56,997 nt of DNA from Triparma columacea (GCA_030267965.1 BRYA01001457.1:1-56997); one strand, 5' to 3'; shown: positions 43,967 through 56,127, counted from the stretch's first letter. The notes: generated by a model from the sequence alone, not told the origin. Translations and numbers: made by a program.

Positions 43967-45716
43967 CTAGAAGAAGTCCTGCAAGTTAGCAAAAAGCGCT
44001 TCGAACCCTTCTCCCCCCAAGATCCCCTCCAATCCCATACCCGCCAATACTCCCCCCTCCCCAATCCCCCCCGCCCCCAGCAGTAGTATCAGGCTCCCAA
44101 CTGTGAGCAGCCCAAGCCCAGCTTTAAGGTCGACTGCTACGTCGTTCCTGTATCCTTCGTAGAGAAAGTTGAATTGAATACTGAAGAAAACCGGGAGAAT
44201 CGGCTGCATCATTTTCGTAACCACCCCCGCGTAATTGAAGTTCTCAAACTTCCCTCCATTGTACTTGAACGGTGTGTCGAAACCCTTGATTATAATATCA
44301 CTCGCGAACCTACTCAAACCTTGAACTGCGGCGGACCTTATAAGACGTCTGTCTCTGTACCTACCAAGTGCGCCTGAGATTTCACCACGATCTTTGATTT
44401 TAAGTATCTCCTCCTTAAGTACCCACGCGTCTTCAATAGCCTGACACCCCCCTTGTCCCAAGTTCGGCATCATCGCGTGTACGGCGTCACCTATCAATGC
44501 GGCCTTACCGTCCGTCCATGGTTTGACGACAGAGGGTGGACGGTCGTATAGGTCGCGTTGCTCGATTTCCGTCTCCTTGGTAACGTCGAGTATGGCGTGC
44601 ACGTCCTTGCTCCATCCTTCAAATATGTCCTTCAAGTAAGGTACGTTCCCGTCCGGTCTTTCCTCCGTCTCCATGCTCCTCGGTGGACGTGCCAGGAAGG
44701 CGTACCACTGGTAGTTACCGTTGCCGATGTCGGTTATTACGAAGTACTGCTTGGGACCGATGTAGACCTTGTAGCCTACGGAACCGTTGTCAGGGGAGGC
44801 GTAGGCGAGCTCACCGGCAAAGACTGTGTAGCCGGAGTAAGACACACCGCTGCCCTCTCCCTTGAGAGGCTAAAGGGAGGGAGGGAAGGGGGGGAAGGGG
44901 GGGGTTAGAAGAATTGGGTGGGGGGGTGGGGTGGAGGGGAATAGCACGTCCTTTGCTCACCTCGTCCCTCATGCTAGCCCTGACTGCGCTCCATATCCCG
45001 TCCGCCCCAATGAGAACGTCGCACTCGTGGTCCGTACCGTCGTCGAGGTGTACCTTAAGTCCCCCCCCCTCGACGTCTTCGTACGTCTTCACACCTGCAC
45101 CGTTGGTTACCGTACCCTGGGGGAGGGACTGGAGGAAAATCTCCTGCAAGTCGGGGCGGTCGATAACACCGGTGTACGGCATGGACCGGGCCTCGGCGGG
45201 GGTGGCGAGGTCGAACTTGGCGTACCACTCGTCCCTTATCCCGTCCTTGATCCCGTTTTCCTTGTCGCCCGTGTTGGTGAACTTCTCCTGCACTTGACTG
45301 TAGACTGAGCTGTCCATCTCCTTCAGTACTTGAAGTGCGTTTGAGGCTAGTTGGATGGGTCCTCCGAAGCGTCTGAAGGCTGAGGTTTTCTCGACGACAC
45401 GACATGAGACGTGAGCGTGATCCTTGAGGCAGTTCGCCAGAGCAAGCCCACCCACACCTGCCCCTGCTATTGTCACTCGAAGAGGTTGAGATGAAGACAC
45501 CTTCGACTCGATAGGTGCGACAGTTGATGGAAGTATCGTTGAAGGTCTCTTCGAAGGGTTTGAATAAGGGCTGATTTGCCTCTGTGAAAGGTTGGCTTGC
45601 CAGCTCGTGGTGCGACTTTGGCATGTTTTTGGGGTATTAGGAGAGTTTGGGGTATTTACAGTGAAGGATGATATGGTTTTGATAGTAAGTAGTAGCGTGA
45701 TGATTGATATTTTCAT
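43967..45716 (-). CDS. ZEP: Zeaxanthin epoxidase (FAD monooxygenase), plastid-targeted
   Basis: Exons: 45716..44961 and 44869..43967; 552 residues. The enzyme epoxidises zeaxanthin to violaxanthin (or diatoxanthin to diadinoxanthin) using FAD, O2 and reductant. The dinucleotide motif is GAGVGG (85-90), the DG region is LIGADGIWSAVRASM, and the second FAD motif is GDAVHAMMPNLGQGGCQAIEDAW (~379). The TM-like Gly/Leu segment near the C-terminus and the SRFASDII/KGFDTPFKYN block fit algal ZEPs. There is no FHA domain, unlike plant ZEP. The N-terminus has a signal peptide ending in ISS|F, close to the ASAF-type cleavage site of heterokont plastid proteins, then a Ser/Thr/Pro-rich transit stretch. 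It is divergent from the VDE gene. Confidence 0.93.
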
Positions 45717-45852
45717 ATTGACGCTAAGGAGATATTATATTTGAGAAGAAGACAAAACAGCTTTCACTTGATTTCTCAGTCTCAAGTCGAGGTGGTGGGA
45801 AAAGGCCAAAAGCTAAAGTCGGAAAAGGCCAAAGTGTGGTCTTGCCAAAATC
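45717..45852. promoter_or_regulatory. Shared ZEP/VDE divergent promoter with 13-bp direct repeat
   Basis: 136 bp between the opposing start codons. GGAAAAGGCCAAA occurs at 45798-45810 and 45821-45833 (23 bp apart), each overlapping a GGCC palindrome, and is a candidate shared regulator site. An AT-rich stretch (TATTATAT near 45732) sits close to the ZEP start. No other element is clear. Confidence 0.55.
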
Positions 45853-48449
45853 ATGAGGCATGTCTATGTATTCCTCTTAATTTGTGTTCTAAGCGATTTG
45901 TGTAATCCTTATGTATACCTACCATCTTCTATATATCAAATAAAGGCTGTTAATAGTATAAATAGTGTAAATAAGGCAAATAGGGAGATTAAAAGCCAAT
46001 TACATTTGTCACCACCTCGACAACAACTAGGAGAAGGAGGAGAAGGAGGAGAAGGAGGAGAAGGATGGATCAATGGAAGGATGATGACACAAACGAGGAT
46101 GACTGCTAGGACGAATGAAGGAAGGAGGAATGAACGAAGTAGGAATGAAGGAAGGATTAACACTAGTAGACTGTATCATTATTTCAACAATGAGAACGAT
46201 GAGAATGATCAGAATGATCAGATTGATGACAACAACGACAGTAACTACGACAACGACAACAACTACAGCACCATCAACACCATCAACAATAACAACAACA
46301 ACATCATCAACAACATCATCAACAGCATGAGCAACACAAAAGATACATTCTTCAGGTGAGAAAAGAGGCAGACAAGAGCACACAGATGAGATGCATGAGA
46401 TGGGCAATGTGATACGCAATGAGATACAAAATGAGATCAAGATGAGATACAGCCCCCCAGAGCATTAAGGGGTTGGAAAGGAAGAGGGATCTTTGTTTGT
46501 TTGTTCCGCTGATGTAATTATACCACAATCCTAACGAGATATGATATGCGACGTGCATTTCGGAGACACGCGCAATGATATAACGCCAGTTCACAAAACG
46601 GCTGCCAAACGACCATACTGAGGAACAAACAACAACAACAACATCTGCACACAAAATCACTCCCTCCAATAACCTCGCAAAACCTTCTAATCTCCCCCAA
46701 CCCCCCCCCCCCTCCTAAACCACAAGTGCAACGGGCCCGAAGTTCATCACTTCCACTCTGCTAGCGGCCTCGCTGCTTCTAACTCCGATATCTTCTCACG
46801 TGCCCTCCGGTGAGTCCTTCTCCTTGGGTTAGGGGGGGGTGTTCGCTCATTTCCCTTTTGGACCATGACACAAAAGAGAGTCAAGCGGGAAATAACCGAC
46901 CATCCAAGATAACACGCTGAGGAAATTACCAAACCAACACTACAAACACGTCCTCTTCCCCTAACCTCTCCACCCCACTAACCCCAACCCTCTCCGCTTC
47001 TTCTGCTCCGGTCTCCTCCTCCTCAGTCTTCAACCCTCCCGCATTAGCCTCCGACGGTAAGGCCATAGGTCTCTGTCTCCTTCAGTCCTGCCGTCTCCCC
47101 CTCCTAAAGTGCATCTCGAACCCCAACTGCCTCGCCAACGTAATCTGCATAAACACCTGCAACAACTCCCCCGACGAGACGGGGTGCCAGATAAAGTGCG
47201 GGGACGTATTCGAGAACAAGGTCGTCGGAGAGTTCAACAAGTGCGCGGTTAGCGACAAGACGTGCGTACCCCAGAGACAGGACGACGGGAGCTACCCGGT
47301 ACCGAAGGACGAGGTACTTGTTAAGGAGTTTCCGACGAGCTTCTTTAATGGGAAGCTGTATATTACGGCGGGGCAGAATAAACTATTCGACGTATTCCCA
47401 TGCCAGGTTCACTTCTTCACCGAAACCGAGAAGGGGAAGTTCTACGGGAAGCTCAACTGGAGGATCGAGGAACCTGACGGGGAGGAGTTTAACAGGGAGG
47501 CGGTGCAGGAGTTTATACAGGATAAGGAGAAACCGGGACATATGATCAACCATGATAACGAGGTGAGAGAGAGGGGGTGGGGGGGGGAGGTGTAGGGGGG
47601 GGGGGAGGGGAGTATGTGAAGATGAAGAGAGAAACCCACAAATCTTACATCATATAAATAACAAGAAACGAATACTGGCTATGGAGCAAGTTTGCTCATG
47701 GTGCAAATTACCCCCCTAACCCTCCCTCCCCCCCCCCCTCCCCAAACTCCACCAGTATCTCCATTACAAGGACGATTGGTACATCCTCGATTACGAGCCC
47801 GAGGGTTCAAGCACCCCTCCCTTCGTGTTAGTATATTACCGCGGTTCAAACGACGCCTGGGACGGTTACGGTGGCGCGTTCGTATACACAAAATCGTCAA
47901 CTTTCCCAGAAGAGCTAAGACCGAGATTAAGGGAAGCGGCGAGGAAAGTCGGGTACGAATTTGATAAGGACTTCACTATTACCGACAATACTTGCGGGGT
48001 TCAGAGCGATGAGGACAGACTTATACTTAGGTGAGGGAGGAGGAAGGGGGAAGGAGGAGGAGGAAAGACGGGTATAATAAACTAACACTTAACATTAACA
48101 CACCCACCTCCCCCCCAACCCCCTCCCCAACAACTCAGGGAGAAGTTCCTAGCATCCGGTGCCCTATTAACAGAGAAGCAGGTCGCCAGCGAGATGGTCC
48201 GTATTAGGGGCAGCGCATCAAACGGTGTAAAGGCACAGAAAATATTCTTCGGGAACGAGGGGGAACAGGTTAGGAAAGCGGTCGGGAACTTGGAAGGGGA
48301 ACTTGAGAAATTCGTACAAGAGGTAAGGGACAGGGAGGGAGGGGAGGGGGGTGAAATTATTTACGTCTTACACGGTATGAATTACGCAGGTTGAAAAGGA
48401 CATTGAAAAAGTTGAAATGGGAGTTGAGGGAGTTGTCAAGGGGAAGTAG
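45853..48449 (+). CDS. VDE: Violaxanthin de-epoxidase, thylakoid-lumen targeted
   Basis: Exons: 45853..46355, 46727..46809, 47027..47562, 47756..48030, 48139..48322, 48390..48449; 546 residues. VDE uses ascorbate at low lumen pH to de-epoxidise violaxanthin or diadinoxanthin. The Cys-rich domain is intact (CLLQSCRLPLLKC, CINTCNNSPDETGCQIKCGD, CAVSDKTCVP). It is followed by a lipocalin barrel (GKLYITAGQN, NWRIEEPDG, INHDNEYLHYKDDWYIL, YYRGSNDAWDGYGGAF) and DNTCG, then a Glu/Lys helical tail (LEKFVQEVEKDIEKVEM). These motifs match VDE proper rather than VDE-like paralogues. Exon 1 has a signal peptide and a Gly/Glu- and Asn/Asp-rich run. Exon 2 encodes a hydrophobic thylakoid-transfer segment (FITSTLLAASLLLTPISS) and exon 3 begins near PALA|S. 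Exon 1 extent is less certain. Confidence 0.9.
46180..46335 (+). repeat. Asn/Asp-coding trinucleotide low-complexity tract in VDE exon 1
   Basis: Runs of GAT/AAC/AAT codons encode an Asn/Asp-rich string just before the exon 1 donor. It lies between the import signal and the thylakoid-transfer segment. It is either a hypervariable spacer or an unspliced region. Confidence 0.75.
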
Positions 48450-48656
48450 AGAGAATGCTCTTGAGGGGTGTAGGGGGAAGAACGCTTTGAAGCTAGCTGC
48501 TTGGCGTTATTTCAAAAGCAAGTGTTTTCTTTGTTTTTCCAATCTTCCTTGACATCTGATCATTCCACACTTCCGCTTCCAAACTTCTAATCTCCCCTTA
48601 ACCCCTTCAACCAACCCTTGCCACACCCCTAAACACCTTACCACCCCTTCTCCGAT

Positions 48657-51600
48657 ATGGAGAGGTATACACCGTCTGGGAATGACGAGGAGATAGTATC
48701 AGGTCACATTCCCATGCGCTCGAAAGCCAGGTTAGTTCATTATGGACCCTTTTTTGACCGACACAGCTATTGCCCATGACAAATCATGCAATGCTCGGAC
48801 TAACTCTAAACGTCGCCCCCGAAATTCCGCTAAATATCTCTCACCTTCATCTTCTCTACACAACCATCTCCACTCGGGGGAACATCTTCCCTCCCCTAAA
48901 TTTCTCTCTGAATACCCCCCTGTATCCTTTCTCCTTATCTTCTCGCATAGCCCTCGCTCAGGTTCCCACAGTCAGTCCAATCAGTCTCTCTACCCATCTC
49001 TCCATCTCCGTCTCCTTTCCATCCCTCCCCGTTCTGACAGCTTGAAGTCCCAAGTTCTCACACTGCTTTATGTGGACGTCTCGCTTGCGAGTATAAAGGC
49101 ATTGGTAATGTGGCATGAGTCAGATAAGGAGAAGGAGATTAGGGAGGCTTTGAAGACCACAGACACTCTATTGCCACCAGCGTGGCAGTCGAGGTGAGTT
49201 AGTGTACAGATAGGCAACAGTAAAAGCGCACAGATGGCGTTCCTTGGACGTTCCTTTCCTGACTAACACCCATATCTTCTCTCTCCCCCCCCCCTCCTCC
49301 CTCTTCTCTTTGCTTTCTTCGTAGCTCCCCCCAACTCCCCCACTTCTTAATACCCTCCCTTTACAAAGTCTTCTACATCTTAAACGTCATAATAATCTTA
49401 CGTTCTTTCTACACAATATATCTCCACGAGAAGCAGGGCATTAAGGAATGGAAGTCCCCCCCCCCCTGCTACTTCACAATTCCCACCATCCTTCTCTACT
49501 ACGCCATAGCAACCTACGAGGTAACCCTCCACGGGCACGACGTCATGCTGATATACCTGACCTTCAGCCTGGACTTCTTCTCCCACAAGCTGAACAGCTT
49601 AAGCAGGGCGCTGATTGCGCTGCTGATTAGCACGTTCGCGAGGAACATTATACGCGGTGACAATGCTAGGGAGGTGTTCTGTGGCGTAACGGTGCTAGGG
49701 GGAATCGGGGAGGAATCCAGTGTAGGGATATTCAGGTAAGAGGGAGCGCGGCGGGAGGAAATAAACGGCGCGGGGGGGAGGGGGGGGTGGGGGGAGCGGA
49801 GCAAGGAGGGACTCAGTGCTGTGACTTCATGCCATGCCTGTGCTGCGACTTCACGCCATTGGACAATGCGCAACTAACCCTTTCGTCGTCCCTACGCTTG
49901 TCGCTGGGCTTGTCTTTCTCACCTCTTAGTAGAATAATGTCAATCTGTAACTCTGAGCGCAACCGGTTCGCCTCAATATGGGTAATTTTCTGCGCGTACA
50001 TCGTCTATTCCTCCTCCGAGTGGCACGCTCTTGGTTTTCTCTGCGACAACGCCAGCATCCCGATGCGCCTTCTGCTCAAATATTTGGGGGACTTTGAGAA
50101 CAAGAGGGGGAATAATAGTAGTAGGGGGAATCATCATGACAGATGGGAAAGAAAGGTGAAGGGGGGAGAGGACGAGGATGAGGATGATAGGGGCGAGGAC
50201 GACGAAGAAGACGAGGACGACGACGGGGAGGAGGAGGAGGAGAAGTTGAAAAACAAGGACAAGGATGAGGAGGAAATGAATAGTGACAACAGCAACAGGT
50301 GAGGATAGACGAGGAATGAGAATGGGCGAGGAGTGAGAATAGAGAAGGAGTGTGTTGAGGCGTGGGTGCAACAAATGGGTTAGGGTTAGCACTAACCTTT
50401 TTTGACTATCCTCTTTCGCTCCTTGTAGGCGCTCCGAGCGAAATTCTTCCTCTCCGCGCCAGAATCGGACGCCTGGCGAGCCGGAAAGGACCGAAAGGAC
50501 AATGCCGCGATATGAAAGGAAGTCAGCGCCGACTAAGGACATGTCCGCGTTTGAGAACCACAGCGTTACTGGCTACAACCCGGAGGAGGAGGTGAGAATT
50601 GGTCAAGTGAATGAGATGCCGACATGATAGTCTGAAGATATTTTACGACGATTCATACGATGGTACTGAACAAAGAAGCGCTAACACAACCTGTTGGTCG
50701 TCGCTTTGCTCCTCCCCGCTGCTCCCTGTTTTGTAGGTGAACCTCAGGGACTTACTCGGGATGTACCATGCCTCGGGGCTTGACGATTTGAAAGGAGAGG
50801 ATTATTTACTGAAGGAGGGCTCTACTTACGCAGAGGAGTACAACATAAGGTTGGGCGGAGAAGCAAAGCCCAACAAGAAGAGCGGACAGATGGCAGGAAA
50901 GGCCGCAGGGATTGTAGCGACGAGCGTGAGCCAGATCTGCGCGTGGTGCTGGAACTTTTGCAGTGAGGAGAGGTGAGAATGAAACATCACCATAAAAGCC
51001 AAAGCAGCAAAGCCACCCAGACTGCTGTGAGCGCGGAAGGTTTCTTCTTACACCCCTACCGCGCGCATCTCACAGGATGAAGGCCAACGCCCTAGTCGAT
51101 GTGCACAGGGAGATCGCGGCGCTTGACTCCGACCATAGCATGACGGTTTTCATACAAAAGTTTTTCCCCCCTCCACACTGCAATCGCGACTTCCTCCTCA
51201 GGCAGGTGTGGAAGCGCGCGGACGAGCACACGGTGTTCGTCTACATGTACGACGACAAGTCATCCTCCCACCTCTTCAACGAGACCTTCTACCGTGCCAC
51301 CGCAGACGGAACGAAGGAAACCAGGAGGGCGAGCCTGAAGAGTATCCTCGTGTTGCAGGAAGAAATAGGGGAAGACTCAAAGGGGGCGGGGGGCAAGAAC
51401 ACGAAAGTATCACAGCTGTGCGTTATGGACTTGAACGGAAAGATGGATGACTCGCTCACACTGGGTGCGCTCAAATCTTGCATGAAGCTCATTAACGAGC
51501 TACAGGCTTTCTTCCCCTCCAGAAACCCCGGAGGTGTGCTGATGGGGAACATGTACGACGAGAAATGCGGGCCGAACGCGCTTAATGACCACTTTAGCGA

Positions 51601-54600
51601 CACCTTGTCAATGAATTCCACAACCTCCACTACTATTGCGCATGATGTTCACGACCTCCACAAGCGAGATGTCAATTTGGCGGGCTTCCAATGCCTTCTG
51701 AACGAGGCCGAGAATGTGTCTCTTCACTCGGATTCGAATAGGCTGAATCAGCAGCAACTGCCGGACTCATCGAAGTCTGAATCACCAGAGCATTCTCCGT
51801 CAGATTCGGGGAAAACGTTAAGGTCAGACGGCCAAACGACGACAGATTCACCCGTACCGTCACCACGACAAAGCTTTACACACTTTGAGGACAACGACGA
51901 GGAGGGAGGGGGCTTCGTGTTCTGGCTCATCAAGAACAGATGGGACATGTTGCTTACCAAAGCATCCTCCACCAACGCAGCCCCTTCCACGGCAAGCGAC
52001 AAGAAAATATTTGAGATGGAGGAAGTAAGAGACATAAGGCTGCTCTACCGAAACGCAGAGTTCAAGGATACGAACGTTGAGAAGGATTACAACGACTACT
52101 TCAGTATATCGCAAATGAGAAATTTGGAACTCACTGCCCGCATCCTTTTCCTCTCATTAAGCTTGAGCTTTGCGACATTGCTTTACTACTTCATAAGGAT
52201 TCATATTCACCAAAAGGACCAACTGTACCAAGAGCCTGACAACTTAATTATGGGGCAGCAGATCCTAATCCTTTCGTTGACGTTGCTCATCTGCCTCGAC
52301 TCTCTCTACCTCATTAAAGGGTTGAAACAGACGACGGATAAGGACGGTTACAAGTTTCTCATGCTTGGCGTCCACCTTCTATCGGGGCTAGTTTTCGGCC
52401 TGAAGTTGGTCACCGAGAGAATAGTCAACAATTTATTGTTCAGTGAGGACGATCGTGATCAGCAGGAAAGGTCAACCCTACCAAGCTCATTCGTATACGT
52501 GCTCTATGCCTCAGTCTGGCTTTCATCACAAATCTTCCTCAGCATCACGTCGTCAGTGCAGCCAAGGGTCGCAAAGCCCCACCTGCTCGTGCACTCTCTG
52601 ATCATATTATTGCGCCTGGCCTCGATAACGGACGACAGGTATGTAAAAGTAGCTGCGTCGGGGGGGGCAGAGAAAAGTCTAGAAGCGCAGAAGATTGTCG
52701 TCACCGAGACACCGATTAGGCCCCCAAAATGTCATGTTAGGTTCGCCTTGCGACGCTTGGCTCTGAACACACTCCCCCCGACGCTCGCATCTCCTGAGCC
52801 GAGTCTCACTTCACCTTGCTCTGACCACTAAACCATTCGCTTCGCTTCAATCATCCAGGAACTACACATGGGTGCTCCACCGCATGATCTTGCCGACCAC
52901 CATGATGCTCGTCTGCTTTTTTTACAACCAAGTTCAGGACACCCACCTCCGCAGCGCCTTCAAAACACTTTACATCAACTTCAACGAAGAGTACAACTAT
53001 CGGGTCGGCCGATTTAACTCCGCCTACAACCAGCAGCAGATGGAGGACATCCAGATTGCGAGCAATCAATTCAGAGACGGGTACCAAGGGAGGGACATTA
53101 GCTTCGAAGAGCTTGAATTTCAGAAACAAATTGGGCAGGGAGCCATGTGTACCGTCCACATGGCCATTTATAGGAACAAGATTGTCGCAGTCAGGCAGCT
53201 GATCATGAGCCAGATCAACAGGTATTCTGCCGCCAATTTTGTGTCGGAAATGTGCCTCCTCTCCAAGCTCTCCCATCCTAACATCATATGCCTATACGGC
53301 GTCGTCCAGTTCAATTCAACAACCCGCTCACACCTATCAATGGTTCTCGAGTACGCCTCGGAAGGGAGCGTGTACGACTACCTTAGAGCTCATGAGTCGG
53401 TGGATTGGCAGGGGTACAAGAGGTGAGACTATTGTTTAGTAGTTTTGGGTCGAATCACGCTGAGCGATATAACTTCCGCTGCTAGCCCCCTCTTGGACAT
53501 TTCCAATTTCCAACTAACTAACCCCCATCGGTCGGCGCTTCGTTCCTCCCCGCTGCTTCGCTATCTTAGGGACATTAGCCTTGGAATTGCGACTGGAATG
53601 CTTTACCTCCATAGCATGGTGTCACCGATACTCCACAGGGACCTCAAAACTTCAAACTGCCTAGTCACAGAGTGGAGGGAGGTAAAGATCTGCGACTTTG
53701 GTGCCTGTTGTTACCTCCACTCAAAGGACACTCCAGAGACGAGCGAAATTATCGGTTCCAAGTACCACATGTCGCCAGAAATGCTCAGTGGCGACAAGTA
53801 CGACGAGAAGACGGACGTTTTTTCTTTTGGGTCCGTGCTTGCGGATATTGGCATGGGAGGAAATCTACAGAAGCTGTTCTTGAATCGTCCAAACGGACCC
53901 AAGGCCTTTGACTTTAACGAGTTCATCATAAGAGGCTGGAGCCCACCCCTTCCTAACGCATGGACGGTCGAGATGCCCATTATAGCGGACCTCATTGGGC
54001 AGTGTTGGAGCAAGGACCCGAAAAATCGACCCACCTTTCGGAAAATTAAATCCACCTTGAGGCATTGGTCAGGGAAACTTACAAGGAAGCTGAACGAGTC
54101 AGCTGTCCTCAGGGCAACGACCGAGTACACGGAGGAGGAGAACAGGCTTCTCAAGGAAGATATTAATATCTCTGAACAGCTCAACGTGCCTCCAGAAAAC
54201 CTCAAACTGGACAAGCAGAATTCGTTTCTCCTTCAGCGGAAGTGGTTCACTACTGCTAACAAGAATGGAAGAACGACATGGGAGATCCACATTGAGAAGA
54301 CCCTGTCCTTTCCATCTTGGGAGGTCCTGGACTTTATCATTGACGTAGAAAACACTGAGAGGATGAATAACATGAGGACACGAGGTATTTATAATTGCAA
54401 GGTTCTTCAAATGGAGAACGAACACAATAAGGTGGTGACTACCTCGATGATGATTAACTCGAAGAAGTTCACCCTGATTTCAAAAATGATGTGGAAGGAA
54501 GTCACGAAGGATTACTTCTTCTTAAGCAACAAGCACACGAATGACCCTGCGTGTCGAAGGAAAGTCGACCTTGAGGCAGGGGCATCATATTTGAACGTTT

Positions 54601-55067
54601 CAGACACAATGTCTATACAAGGAAGCCCTGACGGCGAGTCATGCCACATCATCATCAACAGGAGGCTGAAGGATCCCCAAATGATCAAGCTCTCAAACAT
54701 CGAACCCTTCAACTCCTTGTCGATAGCGGAAACCGAAGCGATCGAAGTCGTGCTCAAGAAGAGACGCCTGCAGAAGATCGTTAATATGCAGAAGCTGGGC
54801 GAGAGAGCGCAGAGGTACAAGAGGGGAAACGGCTTTGTGGACCTTGAAAACTACGAAGTCTCCATGGAAATAACTGACTTCACCTACCAAGCGGATAAGA
54901 CCGTCGACACCAACCAGCCATGGATAAGTTCAAAGGCAATGGACCAAGACTACCGAAGGTGGAAAAAGAGGAACAGAGTAATGACAGGCGGTTCTGAAGA
55001 GCAAGTCAAGGTCGAGGAACAGAAAAAGAAAGAAGGCGAAATGTCCATGGGTGTGATCTCCGAGTAG
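48657..55067 (+). CDS. Polytopic membrane protein kinase with START-like C-terminal domain
   Basis: Exons: 48657..48730, 49041..49193, 49325..49735, 49930..50298, 50429..50591, 50737..50972, 51076..52638, 52859..53422, 53570..55067; 1676 residues. All eight junctions are GT/AG and in phase. An N-terminal hydrophobic block (about four helices, residues ~85-260) precedes an acidic cytosolic loop. A second block (~820-1010) has about six helices. The protein-kinase domain (~1076-1345) has glycine loop GQGAMCTV (~1082), VAVRQL (beta-3 Lys replaced by Arg1102), Glu1120 in helix C, HRDLKTSN (1200-1207) and DFGACC (1220-1225). This is a tyrosine-kinase-like layout. After a linker, a START/polyketide-cyclase-like region (~1410-1560, TTWEIHIEKTLSFPSWEVLDFI) suggests lipid binding. 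Role inferred: membrane signalling. Confidence 0.85.
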
Positions 55068-55768
55068 CGGCGCAGCAACCCCACCCAACGGCCAGAGCAT
55101 GAGCAAACGATGTAGTCATTTGGCTGTATTTTTAAGAATTGTGAGAATTGTACAAGATTTTCATCGCAGGCGATCCTATTATGCTGGGGCGAAATAGAAT
55201 TCATCTCAACCAGAAAGTCTGTTAAGATTGTAGCCACCCGTTTGTTAAGTTGCTTAAGGAAGCTGTCGTTGTTTGTAGAGTTGAGGGGGGGGACGAGGCA
55301 ACGTGTGCGATAGAGTTAGGCGGAATTTATGGGGGTTGATTTGGGCGGGTTGGGTGGACTAGAAACACGAAGACATGGAGGCATAGACGGGTTCAAGGTG
55401 TGAACTATTAACTTTCCAAAACCCTCAAAACAATTTCTGAATACATTAACCTCATTTACATCGCATTGTCGTATTCGTTGCAACAAGAAGATCGATAATA
55501 CTACACAACACTCAGAAAATAGAGTTTGACGGCTTTAAGTGTTGACTGAAGCATAATATTAGCTCACACCACTCCCGGCCACCGTCGTGAGCACAAGCAA
55601 TTTAGTCCTCATTTGGAAGGTGAGAATGTAAAAAGAGGGACGAAGAGGCTTGAAATTGGACCGGAGTGGTATATTGAGGGGTTCTATGTGCCTGATCGTG
55701 ATGATGACATATGGGACATGTCCACCCACACCACGCACAGATTCATGCAAGTTTTTTGGGAGTGATTG
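55068..55768. other. Intergenic region after kinase gene
   Basis: 701 bp without a supported gene. The minus-strand ORF 55750..55559 has no recognisable domain. A GAAGGTGAGAATG donor-like site near 55615 could belong to a 5' leader of the small ORF downstream. No RNA gene is recognised. Confidence 0.4.
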
Positions 55769-56127
55769 ATGAGTCGACTTGGATTTTCACCCCGCTGCTC
55801 TCAATCGATAGATATACCACCCCTTCAAAGTTCTGCTGCGTCCGAATTCTTACTATCACCCGTACGTCAAACTAACGCCCGTAAGTCCCTCCTTCCATCT
55901 CCTCCTCAGTGCTTCAACCATCGCCTGTTGACCCCTCAAATCACCTCTTTGGTACCGTCGTCGTACTAGTCGGATTCAGCCTCATCAAGTTCTACCTACG
56001 GGTGGTCGGAAGGGCGGGCGGCGAATATTTCGCAGCTTCTGCAGGAACCAAAGTTCTCTGCGACTGTCCCTCCTGCAGGAAGTTTGAAGACTCTCAACTG
56101 GTCGCTCGAAGTTCCCTCCTCGATTGA
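55769..56127 (+). CDS. Possible small single-TM protein with paired cysteines (structure uncertain)
   Basis: The open segment ~55910..56127 encodes a hydrophobic stretch (GTVVVLVGFSLIKFYL), a Gly/Ala linker and a CDCPSCRKFED motif that looks real. It has no ATG in its own frame. The ATG at 55769 can reach it in phase through GTAAGT (55881) and CTCAG (55909), but that intron would be only 29 bp, far shorter than others here. A CTAAC branch-like site lies upstream of that donor, so a larger intron is possible. The product and start are therefore uncertain. Confidence 0.3.
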
